Positions 35,567 to 43,507 of a stretch of 51,684 nucleotides of DNA are shown here, piece after piece. The stretch covers positions 1-51,684 of the forward strand of contig NZ_JAGRLA010000086.1 of NCBI RefSeq assembly GCF_020442045.1. The letters run 5' to 3'. The DNA comes from Bauldia sp. Lineage in GTDB: Bacteria > Pseudomonadota > Alphaproteobacteria > Rhizobiales > Kaistiaceae. The translations under genes were made by a program, and so were the position numbers. The notes under the pieces are model-generated. The model saw nothing but the letters and a program-made list of their open reading frames with translations. It had not been told where the DNA came from and did no database searches. Position 1 is the stretch's first letter, and each line of letters starts with the position of its first letter.

Positions 35567-36559
35567 ATGTTTCGTGTACCCTTTTTGGGATCTAATCCAT
35601 GCCGCAAGCAGAATCTGGAAACGAAGCTGCCCCTCGACCTGTCTTCGCGTGCCACGCTGCACATGGTGGCAAAGCTGCATTATGAGGCAGACATGGCGCA
35701 GGTCGAAATTGCGCGCAAGCTCAACGTGTCGACCTCCACCGTGTCCCGCCTGCTGCACAAGGCCCGTGCGCTCGGCATCGTTCGCATCGAGGTGCTGGAT
35801 CCGGTCGTCCCCGAAGAAATCACCGAGCGGCTCGCCGAGGCGCTCGGCCTGAAGGCCGCCGCGGTGATCGATACGCCCTCGACCGGCATTCTCGCGGCGC
35901 TGACGACGCCGCTGCGCGACCTGCTGCGCCAGGCCGATCTGAAACCCAGCTCGGTGATCGGCATCGGCTGGGGACGGGCAGTGCGCGAAGTGATCCAGGC
36001 CGGCCTGCCGCGCATGCCGGACGTCCATGTCGTCGCGCTCAACGGCGGCCACCAGGAATCGGCGCCGCATCTGCAGATAAACGAATTCGTGCGCAACGCT
36101 GCCGAGCAGACCGGCGGCAAGGCGCATTTCATGCACGCGCCCTATTTCTCCAGCGCCTCCCTGCGCGACGCCTTTCTCGGTGATCCGGGGATCCGCGAAA
36201 AGGTCGATCTGTGGGACCGCATCGACTGCACGATTGTCGGCGTCGGACTGCATCACCGCGATGCCGATCCCGAAAGCCACAGCCTCCTCCGGGATGACAG
36301 CCTGTCGGCCGACGCCGTCGGTGACGTCATCCGCCATTATTTCGATGTCCAGGGCAATGTCGTGCCCTGGGACGGCGAAGGCCGCATGATCGCCGCCTCG
36401 GTCGACCAGCTGCGCAATGCCCGGCTGTCGATCGGGGTCGCCGTCTCGGTCGAAAAAGCGCCTTCGATCATCGGCGCCGTGCGGTCGCGCATGATCAATG
36501 CCCTGGTGACCGACACGTCAACGGCGCTGGCGATTCTCGAACGGACCGGTAGCCACTGA
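35567..36559 (+). CDS. SorC/DeoR-type sugar-binding transcriptional regulator (SmoC/DalR-like)
   Basis: A 330-residue regulator. The N-terminal helix-turn-helix (about residues 44-65, MAQVEIARKLNVSTSTVSRLLHKAR) is followed by the SorC sugar-binding domain, seen in SSVIGIGWGRAVREVI, VVALNGGHQ and TIVGVGLH near VVPWDGEGRMIAAS. Such proteins bind a phosphorylated or free sugar effector and control sugar or polyol operons. The ATG at 35567 gives a plausible but slightly long N-terminus, and a later start is possible. It is the first gene of the rightward polyol block and probably controls the operators described at 36613, 41407 and 43089. Confidence 0.85.
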   Translation: MFRVPFLGSNPCRKQNLETKLPLDLSSRATLHMVAKLHYEADMAQVEIARKLNVSTSTVSRLLHKARALGIVRIEVLDPVVPEEITERLAEALGLKAAAVIDTPSTGILAALTTPLRDLLRQADLKPSSVIGIGWGRAVREVIQAGLPRMPDVHVVALNGGHQESAPHLQINEFVRNAAEQTGGKAHFMHAPYFSSASLRDAFLGDPGIREKVDLWDRIDCTIVGVGLHHRDADPESHSLLRDDSLSADAVGDVIRHYFDVQGNVVPWDGEGRMIAASVDQLRNARLSIGVAVSVEKAPSIIGAVRSRMINALVTDTSTALAILERTGSH

Positions 36560-36612
36560 CAACGCCGCCTTGCCGCTGCGACCGCGCTCGGCCGGCCGGC
36601 GATTTGTTGCGG

Positions 36613-36639
36613 TTGCAATTCATTGCAGAAATGCGTTAC
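36613..36639 (+). promoter_or_regulatory. Putative SorC operator, site A (permease operon)
   Basis: It contains TGCAA-TTCAT-TGCAG followed by AAATGCGTTAC. It matches site B, upstream of the polyol-binding protein gene, at 22 of 27 positions in the same orientation relative to transcription. It lies 131-157 bases upstream of the permease start at 36770. Confidence 0.55.
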
Positions 36640-36769
36640 ACCCCTCGGCGAGTCGGGACCTTGCGGTCCCGGAACCTCCTGTCGCGCGAACTGTCGGCGC
36701 TGCGGGAAGCAGGCGGGAGGGCCGGCTTCGAGGTTCCAAAAAAGTCGTTCGCAAAGCCCGGGGGAGCGC

Positions 36770-37693
36770 ATGGCGACGAAACGTTCACGGTCCGCGGCCC
36801 GCCTGATGATTTCGCCGGCGGTCATCCTGCTGCTGGCCTGGATGATCATTCCGCTTGCCCTGACGCTCTATTTTTCCTTCCTCAGGTTCAACCTGATGAT
36901 GCCGTCCGGCAACGAGATGGTGATCGGCCTGTTCGGCAAGGGCCTGCATGTGCCCAGTCCGCGCGACCTGACCGGTTGGAGCAACTATTACTGGTTCGTC
37001 ACGGATCCGACCTTCCAGGCGGCGATCATCAACACGCTGCTGCTTGTCGGCGGCGTCCTTGCGATCACGGTTGTCGGCGGCATTGCCTTTTCGCTGCTGC
37101 TCGACCTGCCGATGTGGGGCCGCGGCGTCATCCGCATCATGGTGATTGCGCCGTTTTTCGTCATGCCCACCGTGTCGGGCCTTGTCTGGAAGAACATGTT
37201 CATGAACCCGGTCAACGGGTTCTTCGGCCATATCGCAAAAGCCCTCGGATTTCAGCCGATCGACTTCTTTTCCGAGATTCCGCTTTTGTCGATCATCTTC
37301 ATCCTGGCATGGGAATGGCTGCCCTTTGCGACCCTTATCCTGTTCACGGCAATGCAGTCGCTTGACCAGGAACAGTTGGAGGCCGCCGAGATGGACGGCG
37401 CCAAATGGCCGTCCCGCTTCATCTTCATCATGCTGCCGCACCTGGCGCGGGCGATCACCGTGGTGATCCTGATCGAGACGATTTTCCTGCTGTCGGTGTT
37501 TGCCGAAATTCTCGTGACGACCAACGGGGGGCCGGGCGTTTCGACGACCAACCTGACCTACATGATCTACGTTTCCTCGCTGCTGCAATTTGACGTCAGC
37601 ATGGGCAGCGCGGGCGGCGTGATCGCGATCATCTTGGCCAATATCGTCGCGATCTTCCTGATGCGGATGATCGGCAAGAATCTCGACGCCTGA
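36770..37693 (+). CDS. Polyol ABC transporter permease 1 (SmoF/MtlF-like)
   Basis: A 307-residue inner-membrane permease of the CUT1 (MalF-type) family with about six hydrophobic helices. The cytoplasmic EAA loop that contacts the ATPase is present as EAAEMDGAKWPSRFIFIMLP. GGGGGAG lies before the ATG at 36770; the longer upstream frames contain no hydrophobic sequence. With the second permease (12-base gap), the ATPase, and the binding protein at 41494, it should form a sorbitol/mannitol/ribitol-type importer. It is transcribed downstream of putative operator site A. Confidence 0.88.
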   Translation: MATKRSRSAARLMISPAVILLLAWMIIPLALTLYFSFLRFNLMMPSGNEMVIGLFGKGLHVPSPRDLTGWSNYYWFVTDPTFQAAIINTLLLVGGVLAITVVGGIAFSLLLDLPMWGRGVIRIMVIAPFFVMPTVSGLVWKNMFMNPVNGFFGHIAKALGFQPIDFFSEIPLLSIIFILAWEWLPFATLILFTAMQSLDQEQLEAAEMDGAKWPSRFIFIMLPHLARAITVVILIETIFLLSVFAEILVTTNGGPGVSTTNLTYMIYVSSLLQFDVSMGSAGGVIAIILANIVAIFLMRMIGKNLDA

Positions 37694-37704
37694 GGGAGTG
37701 AGCG

Positions 37705-38535
37705 ATGGCACGCGCCGTCTCGAAGAAACGCAAGGCCGCCTACACTGCCCTGGCCGGCATGCTTGGCCTGTGCATGTTCTTTCCGGTGATCTGGATCCTG
37801 GTCCTGTCCTTCAAGTCGGAGACCGATGCGGTCCGCACGCCGTACCAGATCCTGACATCGGGCTGGACGCTGGAGAGCTATGCGGCCGTACAGGAGCGCT
37901 CGGACTATTTCCTCCATTTCACCAACTCGGTCATCATTGCGCTCGGCTCGACGCTGATCGCCCTGCTTATCGCGGTTCCCGCAGCCTGGGCGATGGCCTT
38001 TGTGCCCAAGAAGCACACCAAGGACGTCCTGATGTGGATGTTGTCGACGAAGATGCTGCCGCCCGTCGGGGTCCTGGTGCCGTTCTACCTGATCTTTCGC
38101 GATCTCGGGATCCTCGACAGCCGCAGCGGTCTCGTCTTCATGCTGATGATGGTCAACCTGCCGATCGTCATCTGGATGCTCTACACCTATTTTCGCGAGA
38201 TCCCGGCCGAGATTCTGGAAGCGGCGCGCATGGACGGGGCGCGCCTGCGCCAGGAGGTCCTGTATGTGCTGGCGCCGATGGCGGTTCCGGGCATGGCGTC
38301 GACCGTCCTGCTCAACATCATTCTGGCGTGGAACGAGGCCTTCTGGACGCTGAACCTCTCGACCGTGAACGCGGCGCCGTTGACTGCCTTCATCGCCAGC
38401 TATTCAAGCCCGGAGGGGCTGTTTTACGCCAAGCTCAGCGCGGCATCGATCATGGCGATCGCGCCGATCCTCGTCATGGGCTGGTTCAGCCAGAAGCAAC
38501 TTGTGCGCGGCCTCACCTTCGGCGCGGTCAAATAA
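37705..38535 (+). CDS. Polyol ABC transporter permease 2 (SmoG/MtlG-like)
   Basis: A 276-residue CUT1 (MalG-type) permease with about six hydrophobic helices. The EAA loop reads EAARMDGARLRQEVLYVLAPM, the contact site for the ATPase. The N-terminal segment GMLGLCMFFPVIWILVLSFKSETDAVRTPY is typical of SmoG/MtlG proteins. It starts 12 bases after permease 1 and precedes the ATPase by 18 bases, so the three genes are one operon. Confidence 0.9.
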   Translation: MARAVSKKRKAAYTALAGMLGLCMFFPVIWILVLSFKSETDAVRTPYQILTSGWTLESYAAVQERSDYFLHFTNSVIIALGSTLIALLIAVPAAWAMAFVPKKHTKDVLMWMLSTKMLPPVGVLVPFYLIFRDLGILDSRSGLVFMLMMVNLPIVIWMLYTYFREIPAEILEAARMDGARLRQEVLYVLAPMAVPGMASTVLLNIILAWNEAFWTLNLSTVNAAPLTAFIASYSSPEGLFYAKLSAASIMAIAPILVMGWFSQKQLVRGLTFGAVK

Positions 38536-38553
38536 CATCACGGACACCTCACA

Positions 38554-39558
38554 ATGGGCCAACTTGAACTCAACCAGGTCTCGAAGAGCTTCGGCGATGT
38601 CGAAGTCATCCGTCCGCTGGACCTGACAATCGATGACGGCGAGTTCGTCGTCTTTGTCGGTCCCTCGGGCTGCGGCAAGTCGACCCTTTTGCGCCTGATC
38701 GCCGGCCTTGAGGATGTGACATCCGGCCGGCTGCTGATCGACGGCAAGGATGCCACCGACATTCCGCCGGCGCGGCGCGGCCTGGCCATGGTGTTCCAGA
38801 GCTATGCGCTTTATCCGCACATGTCGGTGCGCAAGAATATTGCCTTTCCGCTGCGCATGGCCGGCATGGACAAGGCGGAGCGGGAACAGCGGGTCTCGAA
38901 GGCGGCGGCCGTGCTGAACCTGACCGACTATCTCGACCGGCGGCCGGGCCAGTTGTCGGGCGGCCAAAGGCAGCGCGCCGCGATCGGACGGGCGATCGTG
39001 CGCGAACCGGCGGCCTTCCTGTTCGACGAACCGCTTTCCAACCTTGACGCCGCCCTGCGCGCCGGCATGCGCCTCGAGATCAGCGAGCTGCACAAGCGCC
39101 TCGCCACCACCATGATCTATGTCACCCATGACCAGGTCGAGGCGATGACGATGGCCGACAAGATCGTGGTGCTGCAATCGGGGGTGATCGAACAGGTCGG
39201 CTCGCCGCTCGACCTTTACCGCGAGCCGCGCAACACCTTCGTCGCCGGCTTCATCGGCAGCCCGAAAATGAATCTCATCGAGGGACCGCAGGCCGAACAA
39301 CATGGCGCCCACACGATCGGCATTCGCCCCGAGCATGTCGACGTGTCAGCGGATGAAGGCACATGGAGCGGTACGGTCGGCCTTTCGGAGCATCTGGGCA
39401 GCGACACGTTTTTTCACGTTGCCGTCGACTGGCTGCCGACACCGCTGACGGTTCGCGCCGGCGGCGAGGTCAACCTGCATCACAACGACCGGATCTACCT
39501 GACGCCGAACCTCAACAACCTGCACCGCTTCGACGCGCAGGGGCAGCGCCTGCCCTGA
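38554..39558 (+). CDS. Polyol ABC transporter ATPase (SmoK/UgpC-like)
   Basis: A 334-residue CUT1 ATPase. Walker A is GPSGCGKST (residues 36-44), followed by a Q-loop ([13 protein letters not shown]), signature [15 protein letters not shown], Walker [16 protein letters not shown] and switch His in [16 protein letters not shown]-terminal TOBE/MalK-like domain ([17 protein letters not shown]) follows. It energises uptake through the two permeases upstream. It converges with the ribitol-dehydrogenase-like gene with a gap of 14 bases. Confidence 0.93.
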   Translation: MGQLELNQVSKSFGDVEVIRPLDLTIDDGEFVVFVGPSGCGKSTLLRLIAGLEDVTSGRLLIDGKDATDIPPARRGLAMVFQSYALYPHMSVRKNIAFPLRMAGMDKAEREQRVSKAAAVLNLTDYLDRRPGQLSGGQRQRAAIGRAIVREPAAFLFDEPLSNLDAALRAGMRLEISELHKRLATTMIYVTHDQVEAMTMADKIVVLQSGVIEQVGSPLDLYREPRNTFVAGFIGSPKMNLIEGPQAEQHGAHTIGIRPEHVDVSADEGTWSGTVGLSEHLGSDTFFHVAVDWLPTPLTVRAGGEVNLHHNDRIYLTPNLNNLHRFDAQGQRLP

Positions 39559-39572
39559 CCCGTCACGCGGCG

Positions 39573-40298
39573 TCAGGCATCGACATTGGTCGGCAGCACG
39601 ATCACGTCATGGATCGTCACATTGCGCGGGCGGGTGAGCATGAACATCACCGCCTGCGCCACCTGGTCCGGCTCGATCAGCGCTCCGGCCGCCTTGGCCG
39701 CATCCAGCCGGTCCTGCTCCCAGTCGGCAAGAAGGGCGGAAATCACCGGGCCTGGTGACACCTGCGACACGCGAATGCCGTGGCCGTTGACCTGGCGCCG
39801 CACGGTCTGCGTAAAACACGTCACGGCCCATTTGGAGGCCGAATAGACCGGTTCGTGCCTGATCGCGCTGTGCCCGGCCAGCGAGCTCGTCACCACGATG
39901 TCGCCGGTGCCACGGCCGATCATGTGCGGCAGCACCGCATGCACATTCTTGATGACGGCATTGATGTTGAGATTGAGCATCCGGTCGATGGTCGCCGCAT
40001 CGGTGTCGACCAGATCACCGCCGATATAGGTGCCGGCATTGCAATGAAGAATATCGATGTGACCGGTCTTTTCCAGAATCTGCGGGACCATCGCCGCGCA
40101 GCTTTCCGGATCGAGCAGATCCGTCACCTGGGCGATCATCTTGCCGCCCCATTTGTCCGCAAGCGCCGCAAGCGCCTCTTCGTCACGGTCAACCATGACA
40201 ACCGTCGCCCCGGCCCCCATCATCGCTTCACTTGACGCCAGCCCGATACCCGAGGCAGCGCCGGTGACCACGGCAATCTTGTCTTGCAATTCGTTCAT
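39573..40298 (-). CDS. Ribitol 2-dehydrogenase-like SDR
   Basis: A 241-residue short-chain dehydrogenase. NAD-binding GAASGIGLA and the catalytic Ser (SSLAG), Tyr and Lys in YSASKWAV are present. The segment from LNINAVIKNVHAVLPHMI through TVRRQVNGHGIRVSQVSPGPVISALLADW to TIHDVIVLPTNVDA closely follows, from memory, Klebsiella ribitol dehydrogenase (RbtD). The expected reaction is oxidation of ribitol to D-ribulose with NAD; other pentitols or hexitols are possible. No ribulokinase is seen. It faces the transporter ATPase and could be transcribed from the 41327 gene's promoter across the decayed fragment at 40347. Confidence 0.82.
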   Translation of the reverse strand: MNELQDKIAVVTGAASGIGLASSEAMMGAGATVVMVDRDEEALAALADKWGGKMIAQVTDLLDPESCAAMVPQILEKTGHIDILHCNAGTYIGGDLVDTDAATIDRMLNLNINAVIKNVHAVLPHMIGRGTGDIVVTSSLAGHSAIRHEPVYSASKWAVTCFTQTVRRQVNGHGIRVSQVSPGPVISALLADWEQDRLDAAKAAGALIEPDQVAQAVMFMLTRPRNVTIHDVIVLPTNVDA

Positions 40299-40346
40299 GA
40301 CGGTTTCTCCGCTTGCAGGCTGTGCTGGGCAACAAGGGCGTGGGGG

Positions 40347-40454
40347 CTAGAAGGCGCCGGACCCGCCATCGATCGGCGGCGTCACACCGGTGATCACCGA
40401 CGCGCCCCCCTACGACACAAGGACGATCGGCGCTCCTCGGTTGCCCGGCGGCCG
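40347..40454 (-). pseudogene. Remnant of a third SDR C-terminus
   Basis: The leftward frame reads RPPGNRGAPIVLVS, then an in-frame TAG (40410-40412), then GGASVITGVTPPIDGGSGAF and a terminal TAG. The second part is the hallmark C-terminus of short-chain dehydrogenases (ITG...VDGG). The upstream part resembles their G(R)P-E-I helix with frame damage. It fills the gap between two intact SDR genes and shows that a third dehydrogenase gene was lost. The rest of the gap (40299-40553) shows no other gene. Confidence 0.7.
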
Positions 40455-40553
40455 GGCGAGGCATGTTTCGTCACGGGAAGAGCGCCGCGCGCAGCTGAGG
40501 GAGATCACCGGCGCCGGTGATGGGAACGGGACCTCGAAATCGGCGATCGGAAC

Positions 40554-41327
40554 CTACCAGCAGGTGTAGCCGCAATCGACCAGAACCGTTGCGCCGGTCA
40601 TTGCGCTTGATGCGTCAGACGCCAGAAACAGGATGACGGAAGCGATTTCATCGGGACGCGCCACGCGCCGCATCGGCGTGAAATCCATCCAGATCGGCAT
40701 CCTTTCGGGATCGTCAAAGCTGGTGTTGGACATGGGCGTGTCGACATAGGTCGGGGCAACGCAATTGATGCGCACGCCCTTTTCGCCCCATTCGGCACCT
40801 AGGGACTTTGTCATGTGGTGCACGCCGGCCTTGGCCGCATTGTAATGGACCTGCCGTTGCGGATTGTTGGCAATCACGCCGGACATGGAGCCAACCGTGA
40901 CGATCGTGCCATTGCCGCGCCCGACCATGGCCCGCCCGAATTCACGGCAGCACCAGAAAACGCCGTTCAGGTTGACATCGATCACACGGTTCCACAGCTC
41001 GTCGGAGACGTCTTCGCCGGGCGTGTCGGGCCAGGCAATGCCGGCATTGGCGATCAGGATGTCGACACCGCCATGTTCCGCTTCCATCTCCTTTGCCACG
41101 ACGCCCACCCTGTCCGGGTCGGTCACGTCGAGAAGCACGGTCGCGGCCGCGTATCCCTTGGCCTTGAGGGCGGCACCGGCCTTGTCCAGCGGTTCTTCGC
41201 AGATGTCGGCGATGATGACTTTTGCGCCGGCTTCGCCCAGCGCTTCGGCGGTTGCCACCCCGATGCCGCCGGCGCCGCCGGTGATGAAAGCCGTCTTTCC
41301 GTTCAAACGTGATTTTTCAAGATACAT
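40554..41327 (-). CDS. Polyol dehydrogenase-like SDR
   Basis: A short-chain dehydrogenase of about 257 residues. Key motifs are TGGAGGIGVA (cofactor), NAGIAWP, the catalytic Ser in VGSMSGV, Tyr and Lys in YNAAKAGVHH, and the C-terminal TGATVLVDCGYTCW. Its ending and the segment VNLNGVFWCCREFGRAMVGRGNGTIV recall galactitol/arabinitol-type dehydrogenases. The expected role is NAD-linked oxidation of a polyol or of its keto-sugar product. I start at the ATG at 41327, preceded by GGGGA; an in-frame ATG at 41345 is also possible. Its promoter region carries putative operator site C. Confidence 0.82.
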   Translation of the reverse strand: MYLEKSRLNGKTAFITGGAGGIGVATAEALGEAGAKVIIADICEEPLDKAGAALKAKGYAAATVLLDVTDPDRVGVVAKEMEAEHGGVDILIANAGIAWPDTPGEDVSDELWNRVIDVNLNGVFWCCREFGRAMVGRGNGTIVTVGSMSGVIANNPQRQVHYNAAKAGVHHMTKSLGAEWGEKGVRINCVAPTYVDTPMSNTSFDDPERMPIWMDFTPMRRVARPDEIASVILFLASDASSAMTGATVLVDCGYTCW

Positions 41328-41406
41328 GTGGTTCCCCGATGCCATGTCCGGATCATCTGCGACAAGTGGGCCATTGTCGGGCGACGCGGCACATTGCGGC
41401 ACAAGA

Positions 41407-41421
41407 CTGCATAGCGTTGCA
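41407..41421 (-). promoter_or_regulatory. Putative SorC operator, site C (dehydrogenase gene)
   Basis: On the minus strand TGCAA-CGCTA-TGCAG matches the TGCAA-N5-TGCAG core of sites A and B. It lies about 80 bases upstream of the SDR start at 41327 and downstream of the terminator of the binding-protein gene, so it would serve an independent dehydrogenase promoter. Confidence 0.5.
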
Positions 41422-41439
41422 CGCGCCGTATGACGAGGC

Positions 41440-41476
41440 AAAAAAAGCGTCCGGCAGAATGGGAACTGCCGGACGC
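41440..41476 (-). terminator. Rho-independent terminator of the polyol-binding protein gene
   Basis: On the minus strand GCGTCCGGCAG pairs perfectly with CTGCCGGACGC (11 bp, 8-base loop) and is followed by seven T residues (41446-41440). It begins 18 bases after the stop codon at 41494. It is the clearest intrinsic terminator in the window. Confidence 0.9.
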
Positions 41477-41493
41477 CCGGGAGGACCCTCCGG

Positions 41494-42798
41494 CTACTTG
41501 ATGTAGCCGGCCTGGGTCATGACACGCACGGCATTATTCTGTGCCGATTCAAGTGCCTGTTCCACCGTGGTCTGGCCTGCGAGCGCACCGGCAACCGCCT
41601 GGCCGGTGAAGGTGCCGAGACCCTGGTATTCGGGAATGATGGCAAAGGAGATGCCGGTGTAGGGCACCGGCTTTTCGGTCGGATGGGACGGATCGGCCGT
41701 CTCGATTGCCTTCAGGGTCATGGCCGCGAAGGGAGCGGCGTCCATGTAGGCCTGGGTGTAGGTCGACTTGCGGGTGCCGGGGGGCGAGGTCACGACGCCG
41801 CCGGTCTCCGCGACCAGTTTGACATAGTCCTTGGACGTTGCCCATTTCACGAAGCTCTTGGCCGCATCCTGCTTGGTCGATGTCTGCGGGATCGACAGCG
41901 CCCAGGCCCAGAACCAGCCATTGCCGACACTGGTGACTTCACCGGGACCTTTCGCATAGCCGATCTTGTCGACCACCTTGGAGTCTTCGCCATAGAGCCT
42001 GCCGGCCGCCGATGTCGCATCCACCCAGACTCCGCAGTGCCCCTCCATGAACAGGGCCTGGTTCTCGTTGAAACCGTTGCTGGTGGCGCCGGGCGGGCCG
42101 TATTTGTTCATCAGGTCGACATAGAAGGCGACAGCGTCTTCCCAGGGCTTGGTGGTGTACTGGGGGTTCCAGTCCATGTCGAATAATGTGCCGTCCCAGA
42201 CATTGGCCATCAGCACAATCAGGGCCATGTTTTCACCCCAGCCCGGCTTGCCGCGCAGGCAGACGCCATATTGCTCCTTGTCCTTGTCGGTGAGTTTTTC
42301 GGCAAACTCGCTGATTTGCGACCAGGTCGGCTCTTCCGGCATGGTCAGGCCGGCCTGTTCGAACAGGTCGGTCCGGTACATGGTGAAGGAGCTTTCGGCA
42401 TAGAAGGGCACCGCATAGAGCTTGCCGTCCACCGACAGGCCGTTGCGCACCGACTCGAAGATGTCGCCATAGTCATAGTCGTCGCCCAGATCGTCGAGCG
42501 GCACGAGCCAGCCGGCCTTGCCCCATAGCGGGGTTTCCAATGCGCCGATGGTGATGATGTCGAACTGTCCGCCCTTGGTGGCGATGTCCGTGGTGACGCG
42601 CTGGCGCAGGACATTTTCCTCAAGCACGACCCAGTTCAGTTCGTTCCCGGTGTCCTCCTCCCACTGCTTGGACAGTTTCTGCATGACGATCATGTCGCTG
42701 TTATTGACGGTTGCGATCGTCAATACCTCGGCATTTGCATACGGCGCTGCAAAGAGCAGGGCGCTGCATGACAGGGCCAGTGCATGTGAAAACTTCAT
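41494..42798 (-). CDS. Polyol-binding protein (SmoE/MtlE-like)
   Basis: A 434-residue periplasmic solute-binding protein. The signal peptide is MKFSHALALSCSALLFAAPYANA. The mature part closely follows sorbitol/mannitol-binding proteins of alphaproteobacteria (from memory): EVLTIATVNNSDMIVMQKL, ENVLRQRVTTDIATKGGQFD, LRGKPGWGENMALI, NGFNENQALFMEGHCGVWVDAT. GGAGGAG lies before the ATG at 42798. It should deliver a polyol to the permeases at 36770-38535. It is unusual in being encoded on the opposite strand, about 3 kb past the ATPase gene. Transcription ends at the hairpin at 41440; site B lies upstream. Confidence 0.9.
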   Translation of the reverse strand: MKFSHALALSCSALLFAAPYANAEVLTIATVNNSDMIVMQKLSKQWEEDTGNELNWVVLEENVLRQRVTTDIATKGGQFDIITIGALETPLWGKAGWLVPLDDLGDDYDYGDIFESVRNGLSVDGKLYAVPFYAESSFTMYRTDLFEQAGLTMPEEPTWSQISEFAEKLTDKDKEQYGVCLRGKPGWGENMALIVLMANVWDGTLFDMDWNPQYTTKPWEDAVAFYVDLMNKYGPPGATSNGFNENQALFMEGHCGVWVDATSAAGRLYGEDSKVVDKIGYAKGPGEVTSVGNGWFWAWALSIPQTSTKQDAAKSFVKWATSKDYVKLVAETGGVVTSPPGTRKSTYTQAYMDAAPFAAMTLKAIETADPSHPTEKPVPYTGISFAIIPEYQGLGTFTGQAVAGALAGQTTVEQALESAQNNAVRVMTQAGYIK

Positions 42799-43261
42799 AT
42801 GTGCTCCTCCTGTTGGCCCTTCCGAGTGGTCCGCGGCGCGCCAGGACCGGTGCGCGCCGGAATTGTTTCGCCGGTTCAATACGCCGGCGCGCGTCCCGGC
42901 TCGGGATTGGCGGCCTGACCAAGGTCACGCAAAAACGATGATGGCATTGCCTCCCCCCGCCGTAGGTTTCCTGGGAACATGCCGCAGGCCTTCCCCCTCC
43001 CCGTGAGCTCGATCGGCTTGGCCGATAGCCCTGCCCGGAGCCGCTCCACCGCCCCGGACTGCATGTTCTTTCAGTTACGAATTGCTACGAAACACATTTC
43101 TGCACAAAATTGCAATCATTTTTGGATCATGCCTGGATGAGAGGTTTTTCCCGGAGGGCCTGATCCAGAATTGGGCACCCTCCAAAAGCCTCGCTTGTCC
43201 GGGGGCCTTGGCAATTGCGGTCGGGGATATGGGCGGATCGGCGCATGAAACGCCGCGGCGT
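42799..43261. other. Intergenic region upstream of the polyol-binding protein gene
   Basis: A gap of 463 bases between the binding-protein start and the 3' end of tRNA-Leu. It holds operator site B (43089-43115) in an AT-rich patch at about 43070-43130, where the promoter is likely. I see no other gene or repeat. Confidence 0.6.
43089..43115 (-). promoter_or_regulatory. Putative SorC operator, site B (binding-protein gene)
   Basis: On the minus strand TGCAA-TTTTG-TGCAG followed by AAATGTGTTTC matches site A at 22 of 27 positions. It lies about 290-315 bases upstream of the binding-protein start at 42798. The long leader between site and gene is unexplained. Confidence 0.55.
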
Positions 43262-43348
43262 TGGTGCGGACGGCCGGGATCGAACCGGCATGGAGTTGCC
43301 TCCGAGGGATTTTAAGTCCCTTGCGTCTACCAATTCCGCCACGTCCGC
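43262..43348 (-). tRNA. tRNA-Leu (anticodon UAA)
   Basis: The minus strand gives an 84-base tRNA plus encoded CCA. A 7-bp acceptor stem GCGGACG/CGTCCGC is followed by discriminator A and CCA (43264-43262). The anticodon loop CTTAAAA carries UAA, and a long class II variable arm (CGGAGGCAACTCCATG) and the T loop GGTTCGATCCC follow. No integrase or duplicated 3' end is seen, so it is not obviously an integration site. Confidence 0.96.
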
Positions 43349-43417
43349 TGCCATGCCCTCGGTAAGCCGCGGGACGTGCCTTGGCAAGCCGGGGCGCTGC
43401 TCGACGGCAGATCCGTC

Positions 43418-43497
43418 ATAGCGTACGACTTATCGTAAGTTATATCTTGAATGACGATCGCCGACTCATTACGCTATGTCTCACGATATAACGTACG
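43418..43497. promoter_or_regulatory. Nested inverted repeats before the PadR gene (probable autoregulatory operator)
   Basis: Three inverted pairs sit within 80 bases. ATAGCGT (43418-43424) pairs with ACGCTAT (43471-43477). GTTATATC (43439-43446) pairs with GATATAAC (43485-43492). The palindrome CGTACG occurs twice (43422-43427 and 43492-43497). The last copy ends 10 bases before the PadR start. Such symmetry fits a dimeric PadR repressor binding its own promoter. Confidence 0.65.
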
Positions 43498-43507
43498 GAG
43501 AAACGAA

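Noticed and set aside
43262..43348. tRNA-Leu gene as an island attachment site
   Set aside because: No integrase, no repeat of its 3' end within the window, and no change of base composition beside it.
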